From Candidatus Sumerlaeota bacterium (GTDB taxonomy: Bacteria; Sumerlaeota; Sumerlaeia; UBA8349), in the NCBI GenBank assembly GCA_003501375.1, contig DNPO01000172.1, forward strand, positions 7,303 to 12,586: a DNA stretch of 5,284 bases, written 5' to 3'. Within the stretch, counting starts at the first letter, position 1. Each line of letters starts with the position of its first letter. Position numbers and translations under genes: made by a program. The notes under the pieces are model-generated. The model was not told where the DNA came from, did no database searches, and saw only the letters and a program-made list of their open reading frames with translations. Positions 1 to 5,284 of this stretch are shown here, in pieces.

Positions 1-40
1 AAATAAAATCCCGTCCGAATTTTCTTTGAAAGTTTTTCGC

Positions 41-70
41 TTAACAATGGGTTAATGTTTTTCGTATGGT
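41..70 (+). promoter_or_regulatory. Weak candidate sigma70-type promoter for trpF
   Basis: TTAACA at 41-46 (5 of 6 matches to the -35 consensus) and TATGGT at 65-70 (4 of 6 matches to the -10 consensus) are separated by 18 bases. A transcript would start near base 77 and give a leader of about 30 bases before the trpF ATG. The region is AT-rich, which suits a promoter but also makes chance matches likely. The -35 box overlaps a 5-base inverted repeat (TTAAC 41-45, GTTAA 51-55). The gene could equally be read from a promoter left of the window. Confidence 0.25.
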
Positions 71-106
71 TCGTGTTTTTGATTATTGAGAGAACGAAGG
101 AGCGTC

Positions 107-742
107 ATGAAAATACGACACAAGACACGGATTAAAATCTGCGGTATCACCCGCATCGAAGACGCCTTGGAAGCCGCACGTCTTGGTGCGGATTACCTCG
201 GCTTCGTCTTTTACCCCCCTAGCCCACGTTACATCGCGCCTGCGGGCGTTCGTGAAATTTTGCGAGGCTTGCATGCGGCAGGCTTGGAACGCGTTCCAGA
301 GGCCATTGGCGTCTTCGTAGACGCATCCCCGGAAGAGATTGTCGCCGTACGCGCGGAAGCCCGGTTGGATGGTGCGCAATTTTGTGGCGATGAATCGCCC
401 GAAGACGTGGCACGAACTACGCCCATTCGTTTTCGTGGGATGTCATTGGAAACGCTGGATCGACTTGGGCGTTATAACGCGGAGGCGTATTTGTGTGATA
501 CACATGCTCCGGAGCAAAAGGGAGGGACTGGTCGCTCTTACGATTACGATACGCTCCAACCCTATATTTATCAATATCCTATAATTATTGCTGGGGGGTT
601 GACGCCAGAGAGTGTGGGGGGAGTGATCAGCCGCCTGCACCCGTGGGGTGTCGATGTTTCCAGTGCTCTCGAGGCGCGCCCAGGTGTCAAAGACTTAACG
701 CGTTTGCGGGCATTTATCGCCGTGGTTCGGGAGGCGGAGTGA
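107..742 (+). CDS. trpF: Phosphoribosylanthranilate isomerase (TrpF)
   Basis: TrpF converts N-(5'-phosphoribosyl)anthranilate to the carboxyphenylamino-deoxyribulose phosphate precursor of indole-3-glycerol phosphate, a cytoplasmic step of tryptophan synthesis on a (beta/alpha)8 barrel. The 211 residues match the usual single-domain length. Family motifs appear in order: KICGIT at 10-15 with C12 as general base; GFVFYPPSPRY at 32-42 with R41 (equivalent to R36 of the Thermotoga enzyme); GVFVD at 68-72; LCDT at 129-132 with D131 as general acid; GGTG at 139-142; AGGL at 162-165; and DVSSALE at 183-189 followed by PGVKD. The ATG at 107 is chosen over an in-frame TTG at 86 because AAGGAG at 97-102 lies 4 bases before it, and the extra seven residues precede the normal N-terminus. 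One oddity is that the usual QLHG motif reads QFCG at 91-94. No other trp gene lies in the window and no terminator was seen after the TGA. Confidence 0.96.
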   Translation: MKIRHKTRIKICGITRIEDALEAARLGADYLGFVFYPPSPRYIAPAGVREILRGLHAAGLERVPEAIGVFVDASPEEIVAVRAEARLDGAQFCGDESPEDVARTTPIRFRGMSLETLDRLGRYNAEAYLCDTHAPEQKGGTGRSYDYDTLQPYIYQYPIIIAGGLTPESVGGVISRLHPWGVDVSSALEARPGVKDLTRLRAFIAVVREAE

Positions 743-904
743 GAATTTTTGATTTTTTTGCGCGTACATTTCCCTTCAATTCAACGTTAGCGTTCAAAAA
801 AATTATAACCAGAAGGCGTCGGTGTACGATTTCAGGCAAAATAGCAAAAAGAAAGTAGGTTTCATTTTTTGAGTTGGGCACAATGTGTCAAGAAAAGTCC
901 CGTT

Positions 905-941
905 GTGGCATTTTATCCTGTATTTGCAGGGAAATAACCAC
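905..941 (+). other. Imperfect hairpin in the intergenic region
   Basis: GTGG (905-908) pairs with CCAC (938-941), and CCTG (917-920) pairs with CAGG (927-930) around the six-base loop TATTTG. Between these two GC clamps lie AT-rich arms (909-916 and 931-937) that pair only partly. A run of seven Ts follows at 957-963, about 15 bases after the stem. That is too far for a standard intrinsic terminator, so a terminator role for trpF is doubtful. It could be an RNA structural element or chance. Confidence 0.3.
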
Positions 942-1056
942 GGTAAACCCCATTTCTTTTTTTATGTAGCCAGCAAAAGAGCATGTCAAAAGAGCACAAA
1001 TGCCCTAAATTTTCTGCGTAAAATTCAACGAGGTCTTTTTTCTATGCTGATTTTGT

Positions 1057-1086
1057 TTGACAGAGTTTTGTTATGTTTGCTAAAAA
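1057..1086 (+). promoter_or_regulatory. Weak candidate promoter for the three-gene envelope cluster
   Basis: A perfect TTGACA -35 hexamer lies at 1057-1062, with TAAAAA at 1081-1086 after an 18-base spacer. The -10 match is poor because the final T is missing. A start near base 1093 would give a leader of about 90 bases that contains the 1137-1160 hairpin and the ribosome-binding site of the exported-protein gene. The perfect -35 box and its position before an apparent operon are the only support. Confidence 0.25.
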
Positions 1087-1136
1087 GCATGCGGGTTGTG
1101 GTGCCCTCGGGGAAAACCTCTGGGATTTCTATTCTG

Positions 1137-1160
1137 CGTGTCTTGGATGTGCCAAGCACG
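1137..1160 (+). promoter_or_regulatory. Bulged 9-bp hairpin upstream of the ribosome-binding site
   Basis: CGTG (1137-1140) plus CTTGG (1142-1146) pair with CCAAG (1152-1156) plus CACG (1157-1160). This gives nine Watson-Crick pairs with one bulged T at 1141 and a five-base loop, ATGTG. A G-T wobble at 1136/1161 could extend it. It ends 13 bases before the AGGA ribosome-binding site of the next gene. It is followed by TTAGGG rather than a T run, so it is not an intrinsic terminator. If transcribed it would be a 5' leader structure, perhaps protecting the mRNA or tuning translation. As DNA it could be a dyad operator. Confidence 0.4.
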
Positions 1161-1185
1161 TTAGGGAAAGTTCAGGACCTTCGCA

Positions 1186-2412
1186 ATGCCGTACGTCATT
1201 GAACGCAAAGCGTTTTTGCCGGCATGGATCGTTCTCGTTTTCTTGCTCGCCTGTGCCTTGTCGCAGGGATCGAGCAAGTCGTGGGCGCAGATTGGTGGCT
1301 TTACCGCTCCAACGGAAGCCATGAATACATTAAGTTCTGGCTCGGTTGGCCCAAGTGGCGGAGCCGGGATGGTGGAACGTACTCGTGCTACTGTAGGCGC
1401 TCCGATGCCAGCGGGTGTTGGTGCTGGCATGTCACCTGAAGCCGCAGCAACTGCTGCGGGCTTGATGGGTGGCGGCGCTGCAGAAACAGTTCCAACGGAC
1501 GTGGCCAGTACGGCTGCCGTGCTGGAACAATACAAGCCTAAGGAATCTGTTAAGGCGCTGGAAGGGGATCGCATCATGGATGCGGTTCTTTCCAAGACCG
1601 ACCCCAGAGGCTTGTTGGATGACCCGCAGGGACGGGAGTATGACAAAGCCTATTTTGAGTCTACCAAAAACAGTGATAAGAAAACCTTTTCGGACGACGG
1701 TGAGTCCTTGGGTGACTTGGTAAAAGATGACCGCATTTTTTCGCGCATCAATCGCACCAAGAGCAACCCCAACGGCGAAGAGTACACCGGCGGTGTTTCG
1801 CATTCCTACCTGCGTAAGATGATTAGCATTCTGGGATATGTGCGTGCCACACCGTCCACCGATTACAACCGATACGAAATGATCGGGCCACACTTCAAGT
1901 TTTATCCGAATCCCACCGATGTGCAATTACACACCGCGATTTACTGGGTACCATCGGTCGAGTTTTTTGGTTTAACCGCTACAACCACCGAGCCTTTCAG
2001 CAGCATTGAACAGGAACGCAAGTGGAATAATGAACGTAATAACGAAGTCCTCCAAGTGGATGCTTCAGGCATGCTGAAGGATAGCATGAGCAAAAAGTTC
2101 CTGGATCCTTATCGCCAGGAAAAGGGTAAGGCAGAAAGCGACTTTTACAAGTTGTACGTGCCCGTTCCTCCTGCTCCTCCTGCCACTTTACCTGCGACAG
2201 GTTGGGTTTCTCCGCATCAGTTGCTGGTGCCCGGCGGTGTCCCTGCTTCTGCGTCTACGGGAGCAACGACTTCTGCGCCCACTACAGGAGCAACCGTCAC
2301 AGTCACTCCGGCAACGGACGCAACGGGTGTTTCGACGATTCGCGCCACGGGCAATACCGGGCCCTTGCGGGATGCAGTAGGCAATTTAATTGGAGCAGAT
2401 ACCACCAAGTAA
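1186..2412 (+). CDS. Exported protein of unknown function with low-complexity ends
   Basis: I do not recognise a family for this 408-residue protein. The start is set by AGGA at 1174-1177, 8 bases before the ATG. Residues 1-34 look like a signal peptide: basic start (R7, K8), hydrophobic core 10-25, and a probable signal peptidase I site after SKSWA (34/35). LLAC at 20-23 is a poor lipobox alternative. Residues 35-112 are rich in Gly, Ala, Pro and Met. Residues 113-325 form a mixed, probably folded core, with aromatic-rich stretches at 205-262 (such as HFKFYPNP at 236-243 and YWVPSVEFFG at 253-262) and a charged segment at 274-324. Residues 326-338 are Pro-rich. Residues 354-391 are almost entirely Thr, Ala, Gly, Ser, Pro and Val, as in linkers or surface-exposed tails. 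It is the first gene of a co-directional trio, 54 bases ahead of the next. A periplasmic or surface structural role is inferred only from export and composition. That it is a real gene is well supported; its function is unknown. Confidence 0.85.
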   Translation: MPYVIERKAFLPAWIVLVFLLACALSQGSSKSWAQIGGFTAPTEAMNTLSSGSVGPSGGAGMVERTRATVGAPMPAGVGAGMSPEAAATAAGLMGGGAAETVPTDVASTAAVLEQYKPKESVKALEGDRIMDAVLSKTDPRGLLDDPQGREYDKAYFESTKNSDKKTFSDDGESLGDLVKDDRIFSRINRTKSNPNGEEYTGGVSHSYLRKMISILGYVRATPSTDYNRYEMIGPHFKFYPNPTDVQLHTAIYWVPSVEFFGLTATTTEPFSSIEQERKWNNERNNEVLQVDASGMLKDSMSKKFLDPYRQEKGKAESDFYKLYVPVPPAPPATLPATGWVSPHQLLVPGGVPASASTGATTSAPTTGATVTVTPATDATGVSTIRATGNTGPLRDAVGNLIGADTTK

Positions 2413-2447
2413 TTCCACAACTCGGGTCTACAGTTAAGACTTTACCT

Positions 2448-2453
2448 AGGGAG
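2448..2453 (+). promoter_or_regulatory. Ribosome-binding site with unusually long spacing
   Basis: AGGGAG at 2448-2453 is the only good SD match before the ATG at 2467, but the spacing is 13 bases, longer than the usual 5-9. The in-frame codons between them (AGC, ATA, CCC, TTC, AGC) offer no standard earlier start. GGG (2449-2451) could pair with CCC (2458-2460), which would either hide the SD or shorten the effective distance. Translation may depend partly on coupling to the upstream gene, which ends 54 bases before the ATG. Confidence 0.45.
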
Positions 2454-2466
2454 CATACCCTTCAGC

Positions 2467-3057
2467 ATGACCAGCAGCCAAGAAGTTCCATCCACCAAAT
2501 CCGCCAAACTCCGAAAAAAAACTCCTGAAGAGGTGAAGAACGACGATCTCTTTGCGACGGGGGAAAAAATTTGTTCACTTTGGATTGATTTTCGTAAGTT
2601 TATACGAAAGTCCTTTTCCGAAAATCCTGTTACTATGCAGGAGGAACAAGAGTTCTTGGAGTTAAAAAGCCAGCTGACCCGACTGCAACGTCTTCTGGCC
2701 CAGCGCATGCCCGAAGGCTTTCAGTACGGCGGGCACCGCATGGCGGACCTCATGGGCAAGTGCATTAGCATCAGTGTGATTCGTGACCTGCCCCTCCAAG
2801 ATAAAAAAGGTCTGTATGGACTTTGGCACCAAGTACACATCTCCCTGCAGCACATGCTGGGGATTCTCGACTTGATTCGTGAAGGCCACAAAGTTACCTT
2901 CGAGACGGTCAAAGCCAAGTCTGGCAACATCAAGGCAGATTATGCCGCGAGTAGAAAAGGTAAGAAGAAGAAGGATGTGGGGGGAACCGTCGTCAAGTTA
3001 CTTGTCGTAGCCGCTATTTTGGGTGCCGTATACTATTTGTTTGTGATGAAGAAGTAA
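2467..3057 (+). CDS. Helical protein with C-terminal membrane anchor, unknown function
   Basis: This 196-residue protein is not one I can assign to a family. The N-terminal 27 residues are polar and basic and probably disordered. Residues 28-150 look alpha-helical, with an amphipathic, possibly coiled-coil segment at 58-80 (heptad-like Leu at 64, 66, 70, 73, 76, 77) and a second helical stretch at 113-139. A lysine cluster, RKGKKKK at 163-169, is followed by one hydrophobic segment (about 174-194) and a two-lysine tail. There is no signal peptide. This is the layout of a tail-anchored protein with its bulk in the cytoplasm and its C-terminus in the inner membrane. It sits 54 bases after the exported-protein gene and 97 bases before the lipoprotein gene, so it is probably co-transcribed with them. 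It may link cytoplasmic events to the envelope, but that is inference. The gene call is firm; the function is open. Confidence 0.85.
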   Translation: MTSSQEVPSTKSAKLRKKTPEEVKNDDLFATGEKICSLWIDFRKFIRKSFSENPVTMQEEQEFLELKSQLTRLQRLLAQRMPEGFQYGGHRMADLMGKCISISVIRDLPLQDKKGLYGLWHQVHISLQHMLGILDLIREGHKVTFETVKAKSGNIKADYAASRKGKKKKDVGGTVVKLLVVAAILGAVYYLFVMKK

Positions 3058-3139
3058 GGTAGATTTTTGATATGTTGTACAGAGGTAAAAACGCAGAAAA
3101 AATACTGAACCGCTGATTTCTGAAGCCCACACGAGCCTC

Positions 3140-3145
3140 GGAGGA
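3140..3145 (+). promoter_or_regulatory. Strong ribosome-binding site of the lipoprotein gene
   Basis: GGAGGA at 3140-3145 stands 9 bases before the ATG at 3155, with an A-rich spacer. It fixes the start of the large lipoprotein gene. CCTC at 3136-3139 immediately precedes GAGG (3141-3144), making a small dyad around one base that is too tight to form a hairpin by itself. Confidence 0.7.
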
Positions 3146-3154
3146 AAAGAAAAA

Positions 3155-5284
3155 ATGCCACGTTTTAACCCGTTGCGCGCTTCCCTGTTCCCATTCATTC
3201 TAGCTGCTCTCCTCATTGCCACCGGCCTGACCGGTTGCGCTAAGCAACGCGCCAGCATGGCCTTGGATAAGGCTCGCAAAGACCTGACTCAGGCCAAAGA
3301 GATTCACGAGGCCGAAAAATACTGCCCGGACAAATTGAAAGAGGCTGATGAAAAGTTCAAAGCCGCTTCCAACGATATGTCCTCCAATCAATTCGATAGC
3401 GCATTGATCAATGGAAAAATCGCTGCCGAGTTATCGCGGCAGTTGCTTACAACGACCAAGCAACTTCGCGCTGGCGCCTTAGTAGCCGAGGCTGACAAGC
3501 ACGTGAAAGTTATTGAGGCTAACCATGCGGAGAGTATTGACAAAGTCAAGTACGACAAAATTCACCAGTTGAAAGAAGATGCAGTTCAAGCCAATGGTAA
3601 AGACAAGCACGATAAGGCCATTGAATTGGGGCTGGCGGTTAAGACCGAAACCGATGCTTTGCTGAATCAGTTGAAGACCGATATGGAAAGCAAACTGGCT
3701 GATGTGAAGAAGGTAAAACTGGAAGAATTGCTGCGTGAAGAAGGCCGCAAAGAAGCCCAGGCATTTGTCACCAAGGCAGAATCTGATATCGTTGAAATGG
3801 AGAAGATGATCTCCTACGAACAGCGTGAATATGTGAAGGCTGGTAATTTGCACACGGCGATCGTTAAAGGAATCGCGGACGGCATTATCGAAGCCCGCAA
3901 AAATCGTTCCGTCAAGAAACTGGCCATCTTGGAAGAAAAACTCGTCCGTGCGCGTTTCGAGGGTGCTGAGCAGTATCATGCCCAGCGCTTAGCCGAATGC
4001 GAGAGTACGTACACCAATATCAATAAGCACTTCCAAAGTGCCGATTATGTTTTCGTGCTCACCAACGCGGACATCTTCGATCCGCAACTTGACCGTCTTA
4101 TCCTTGAAACTCGTACTCTGTGTGCTAAAGACAAGATGCAGAATGTGGTCAATGCTATTGCCGCTATGGAAGCGGACCAGGTTCGCAAGTATCTTCCCGA
4201 CCGCCTTGAGAAGGTCGAAAAAATGTTGGCGAGCGCCCAGGGAGAGTTTAAAAACGACCTTTTTGATGAAGTGAAGAAAATTTGTGCTGCGGCAATGGAA
4301 GAAAAAGAACTAATTATCAAGGACTTTGACGCCTTAGCGGTGGAAGAAATCCGCAAAGGGCGTACCGATATGGATAGTTCTTCAGACCTGTTGGGAAAAA
4401 TGGGAAACATCTTTGCGATCCATTCGCCCATTTCCCAAGACCCGCAGCGGACTAACTTTGAGAATGGCAAGCGTGCTCTGCAAGGCGAACTTGACCGAAT
4501 CGTTAAAGACAGTGCTCTTCTGATCGGTGTCGCGGAAGTACAGCGCGAAGGGAAAAAGATGAGTGCGGCCATTGAGGCTTCCCGTAAAGTGGTGCGCGAT
4601 GCTCGTTATGTTACCTACCAGATTTATCACGTGATCGTGCATAACAACCTGCTTGAAATTTCCGACCGGATGACGCGTATTGCAGGTGATGGTGGTTCCC
4701 AGTTTGCCCAAGCGGAATTAGACAAAGCCACCAAAGTCTTGCAAGAAGCTCAAGAGATGGTGCGTGAGCGTGAAAAAGAAACCGCAACGCTCAAGCGTGA
4801 CGATGTAAAAGACCCGGATGCGTTCAAACTTGCCATCGCTAAGACTTCCGATGCTTTCACGGAAATGGAAGTTGTGGTGCAACGTGTGAAGCATGTAGTT
4901 GCCGATAAGATTGATGAAGCGCGTAAGTCGGTTGGTGCCGCGGAAAAATGCAAAACAGAACTCTTTGCTCAAGATGATATGGCAAATGTTAAACAAATGG
5001 TGCAGCAGTCCGAGGCACTCTTAGCTAAGGGTGAACTCTACAACTCTGCTTGCAAGGCGGATGAAGTCAAGACGTCTGCACTCAACGCAGCGGTAAAATC
5101 AGCTGGACTTTATGCGGATCGGGAGTTGGACGGTGCGCGTATTGCAGTCAAGAAAGCAACCGACGCCGGGACGGAGCAGTACGCCCCCGTTCGCTTAAAA
5201 GATGCTCAACAACGTCTTAAAACATCGGAAGATCTTTACAATGGCGTGAAAACGTCTGTGGACAAAGTCAAAGCCAGTGAATCC
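3155..5284 (+). CDS. Large repeat-containing lipoprotein, DUF4398-like (partial, 3' end beyond window)
   Basis: The frame is open from the ATG at 3155 to the last base: 710 codons with no stop, so the C-terminus is missing. The N-terminus is a lipoprotein signal: R3 and R8, hydrophobic core 9-23, and the lipobox LTGC at 25-28 with C28 as the lipidated residue. Ala follows the cysteine, which in diderms usually predicts outer-membrane sorting. The mature part is rich in Lys, Glu, Ala, Asp and Leu and predicted almost wholly helical. Units of the form Y-x-P-x-x-L-x-x-A recur at residues 56, 274 (Ala in place of Pro), 346 and 676, with weaker ones at 517 and 604. Several are followed by A/K-rich helices such as the one at 80-98. 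This resembles DUF4398-type envelope lipoprotein repeats, from memory and not from a search. No enzymatic motif was seen. A periplasmic spacer or scaffold, perhaps contacting cell wall or inner membrane, is plausible. It is the third gene of the cluster, with a strong SD. Confidence 0.88.
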   Translation, partial: MPRFNPLRASLFPFILAALLIATGLTGCAKQRASMALDKARKDLTQAKEIHEAEKYCPDKLKEADEKFKAASNDMSSNQFDSALINGKIAAELSRQLLTTTKQLRAGALVAEADKHVKVIEANHAESIDKVKYDKIHQLKEDAVQANGKDKHDKAIELGLAVKTETDALLNQLKTDMESKLADVKKVKLEELLREEGRKEAQAFVTKAESDIVEMEKMISYEQREYVKAGNLHTAIVKGIADGIIEARKNRSVKKLAILEEKLVRARFEGAEQYHAQRLAECESTYTNINKHFQSADYVFVLTNADIFDPQLDRLILETRTLCAKDKMQNVVNAIAAMEADQVRKYLPDRLEKVEKMLASAQGEFKNDLFDEVKKICAAAMEEKELIIKDFDALAVEEIRKGRTDMDSSSDLLGKMGNIFAIHSPISQDPQRTNFENGKRALQGELDRIVKDSALLIGVAEVQREGKKMSAAIEASRKVVRDARYVTYQIYHVIVHNNLLEISDRMTRIAGDGGSQFAQAELDKATKVLQEAQEMVREREKETATLKRDDVKDPDAFKLAIAKTSDAFTEMEVVVQRVKHVVADKIDEARKSVGAAEKCKTELFAQDDMANVKQMVQQSEALLAKGELYNSACKADEVKTSALNAAVKSAGLYADRELDGARIAVKKATDAGTEQYAPVRLKDAQQRLKTSEDLYNGVKTSVDKVKASES
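3308..5227 (+). repeat. Degenerate protein-level repeats within the lipoprotein gene
   Basis: Aligned by eye, residues 52-71, 270-289, 342-361 and 672-691 share an aromatic anchor, often a Pro two residues later, Leu at +5, a small residue at +8 and a further helical segment. The anchors are Y56, Y274, Y346 and Y676. GAEQY (270-274) and GTEQY (672-676) are nearly identical. Spacings of 72 residues occur twice (274 to 346, and 604 to 676), and 56 to 274 is close to three times 72. The DNA itself is not repetitive, so the units are old or diverged. The intervals around residues 346-604 break the period. Confidence 0.5.

Larger units (their letters stand above)
743..1185. other. 443-base intergenic region with no convincing gene
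   Basis: The stretch between trpF and the exported-protein gene is AT-rich with many A and T runs. Short open frames exist, for example from a GTG at 885. They lack an SD sequence, have no family resemblance, and the 885 frame overlaps the start of the next real gene, so I do not call them. I saw no tRNA or rRNA. What it does hold is an imperfect hairpin at 905-941, a weak promoter candidate at 1057-1086 and a bulged hairpin at 1137-1160. An imperfect dyad at 874-891 is weaker. The length and structures fit a regulatory leader or a small RNA, but neither is shown. Confidence 0.6.

Noticed and set aside
41..60. Inverted repeat TTAAC/GTTAA followed by a T-rich stretch, as a possible terminator of an upstream gene
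   Set aside because: The stem is only five pairs, mostly A-T, and the T run is short and interrupted, so it is too weak to call.
86..106. Upstream TTG start for trpF adding seven residues
   Set aside because: The SD at 97-102 fits the ATG at 107 and would lie inside the coding sequence if the TTG were used; the extra residues precede the normal family N-terminus.
874..891. Imperfect palindrome TTGGGCACAATGTGTCAA as an operator or terminator
   Set aside because: It needs a wobble pair and a bulge, no T run follows, and no second copy was found near a promoter.
885..1202. Open frame of 105 codons from a GTG in the intergenic region
   Set aside because: There is no SD before it, its composition is not protein-like, it has no recognisable motif, and it overlaps the well-supported start at 1186.
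3058..3154. Separate promoter for the lipoprotein gene (TTGATA at 3067, TTGTAC at 3075)
   Set aside because: No acceptable -10 hexamer lies 16-18 bases downstream of either, and the short gap fits co-transcription.
3479..4572. Two long minus-strand open frames (3479-3979 and 4045-4572) that could be read as genes
   Set aside because: They lie fully inside the + strand lipoprotein frame, which has a strong SD, a lipobox and coherent internal repeats. Long antisense frames are expected opposite Lys/Glu/Ala-rich coding sequence.
1..5284. CRISPR array, insertion sequence, tRNA or prophage signals
   Set aside because: No regularly spaced direct repeats, no transposase or integrase motifs, no terminal inverted repeats and no cloverleaf were seen on either strand.

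Overview
The window looks like a chromosomal segment from a bacterium with a two-membrane (diderm) envelope. The evidence is a tryptophan-biosynthesis gene, Shine-Dalgarno (SD) type starts, and a lipoprotein whose residue after the lipid-bearing cysteine is not Asp, which in diderms usually means outer-membrane sorting. Base composition is moderate (near half GC by eye). Three of the four genes do not resemble anything I can name with confidence. That would fit a poorly sampled phylum, but I cannot assign a taxon from the sequence.

Layout, all on the + strand. (1) 1-106: short upstream region with a weak promoter candidate. (2) 107-742: trpF, phosphoribosylanthranilate isomerase, complete, with both catalytic residues present. 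(3) 743-1185: a 443-base gap with no convincing gene. It holds an imperfect hairpin (905-941), a weak promoter candidate (1057-1086) and a clean bulged hairpin (1137-1160) just upstream of the next gene's ribosome-binding site. (4) 1186-2412: an exported 408-residue protein of unknown function. It has low-complexity Gly/Ala and Thr/Ala/Pro ends around a distinctive core. (5) 2467-3057: a 196-residue helical protein with one C-terminal membrane segment. (6) 3155 to the right edge: a very long, charged, alpha-helical lipoprotein that is still open at base 5284 (710 codons seen). It carries recurring units that resemble the DUF4398 type of envelope-lipoprotein repeat.

TrpF acts in the cytoplasm in tryptophan synthesis and has no evident link to the rest. 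The last three genes are co-directional, separated by 54 and 97 bases, and are all predicted to be exported or membrane-attached: one secreted, one tail-anchored in the inner membrane, one lipid-anchored and probably on the outer membrane. The simplest reading is a small envelope-associated operon of unknown function. That is inference from order and topology; no enzymatic motif was seen in any of the three.
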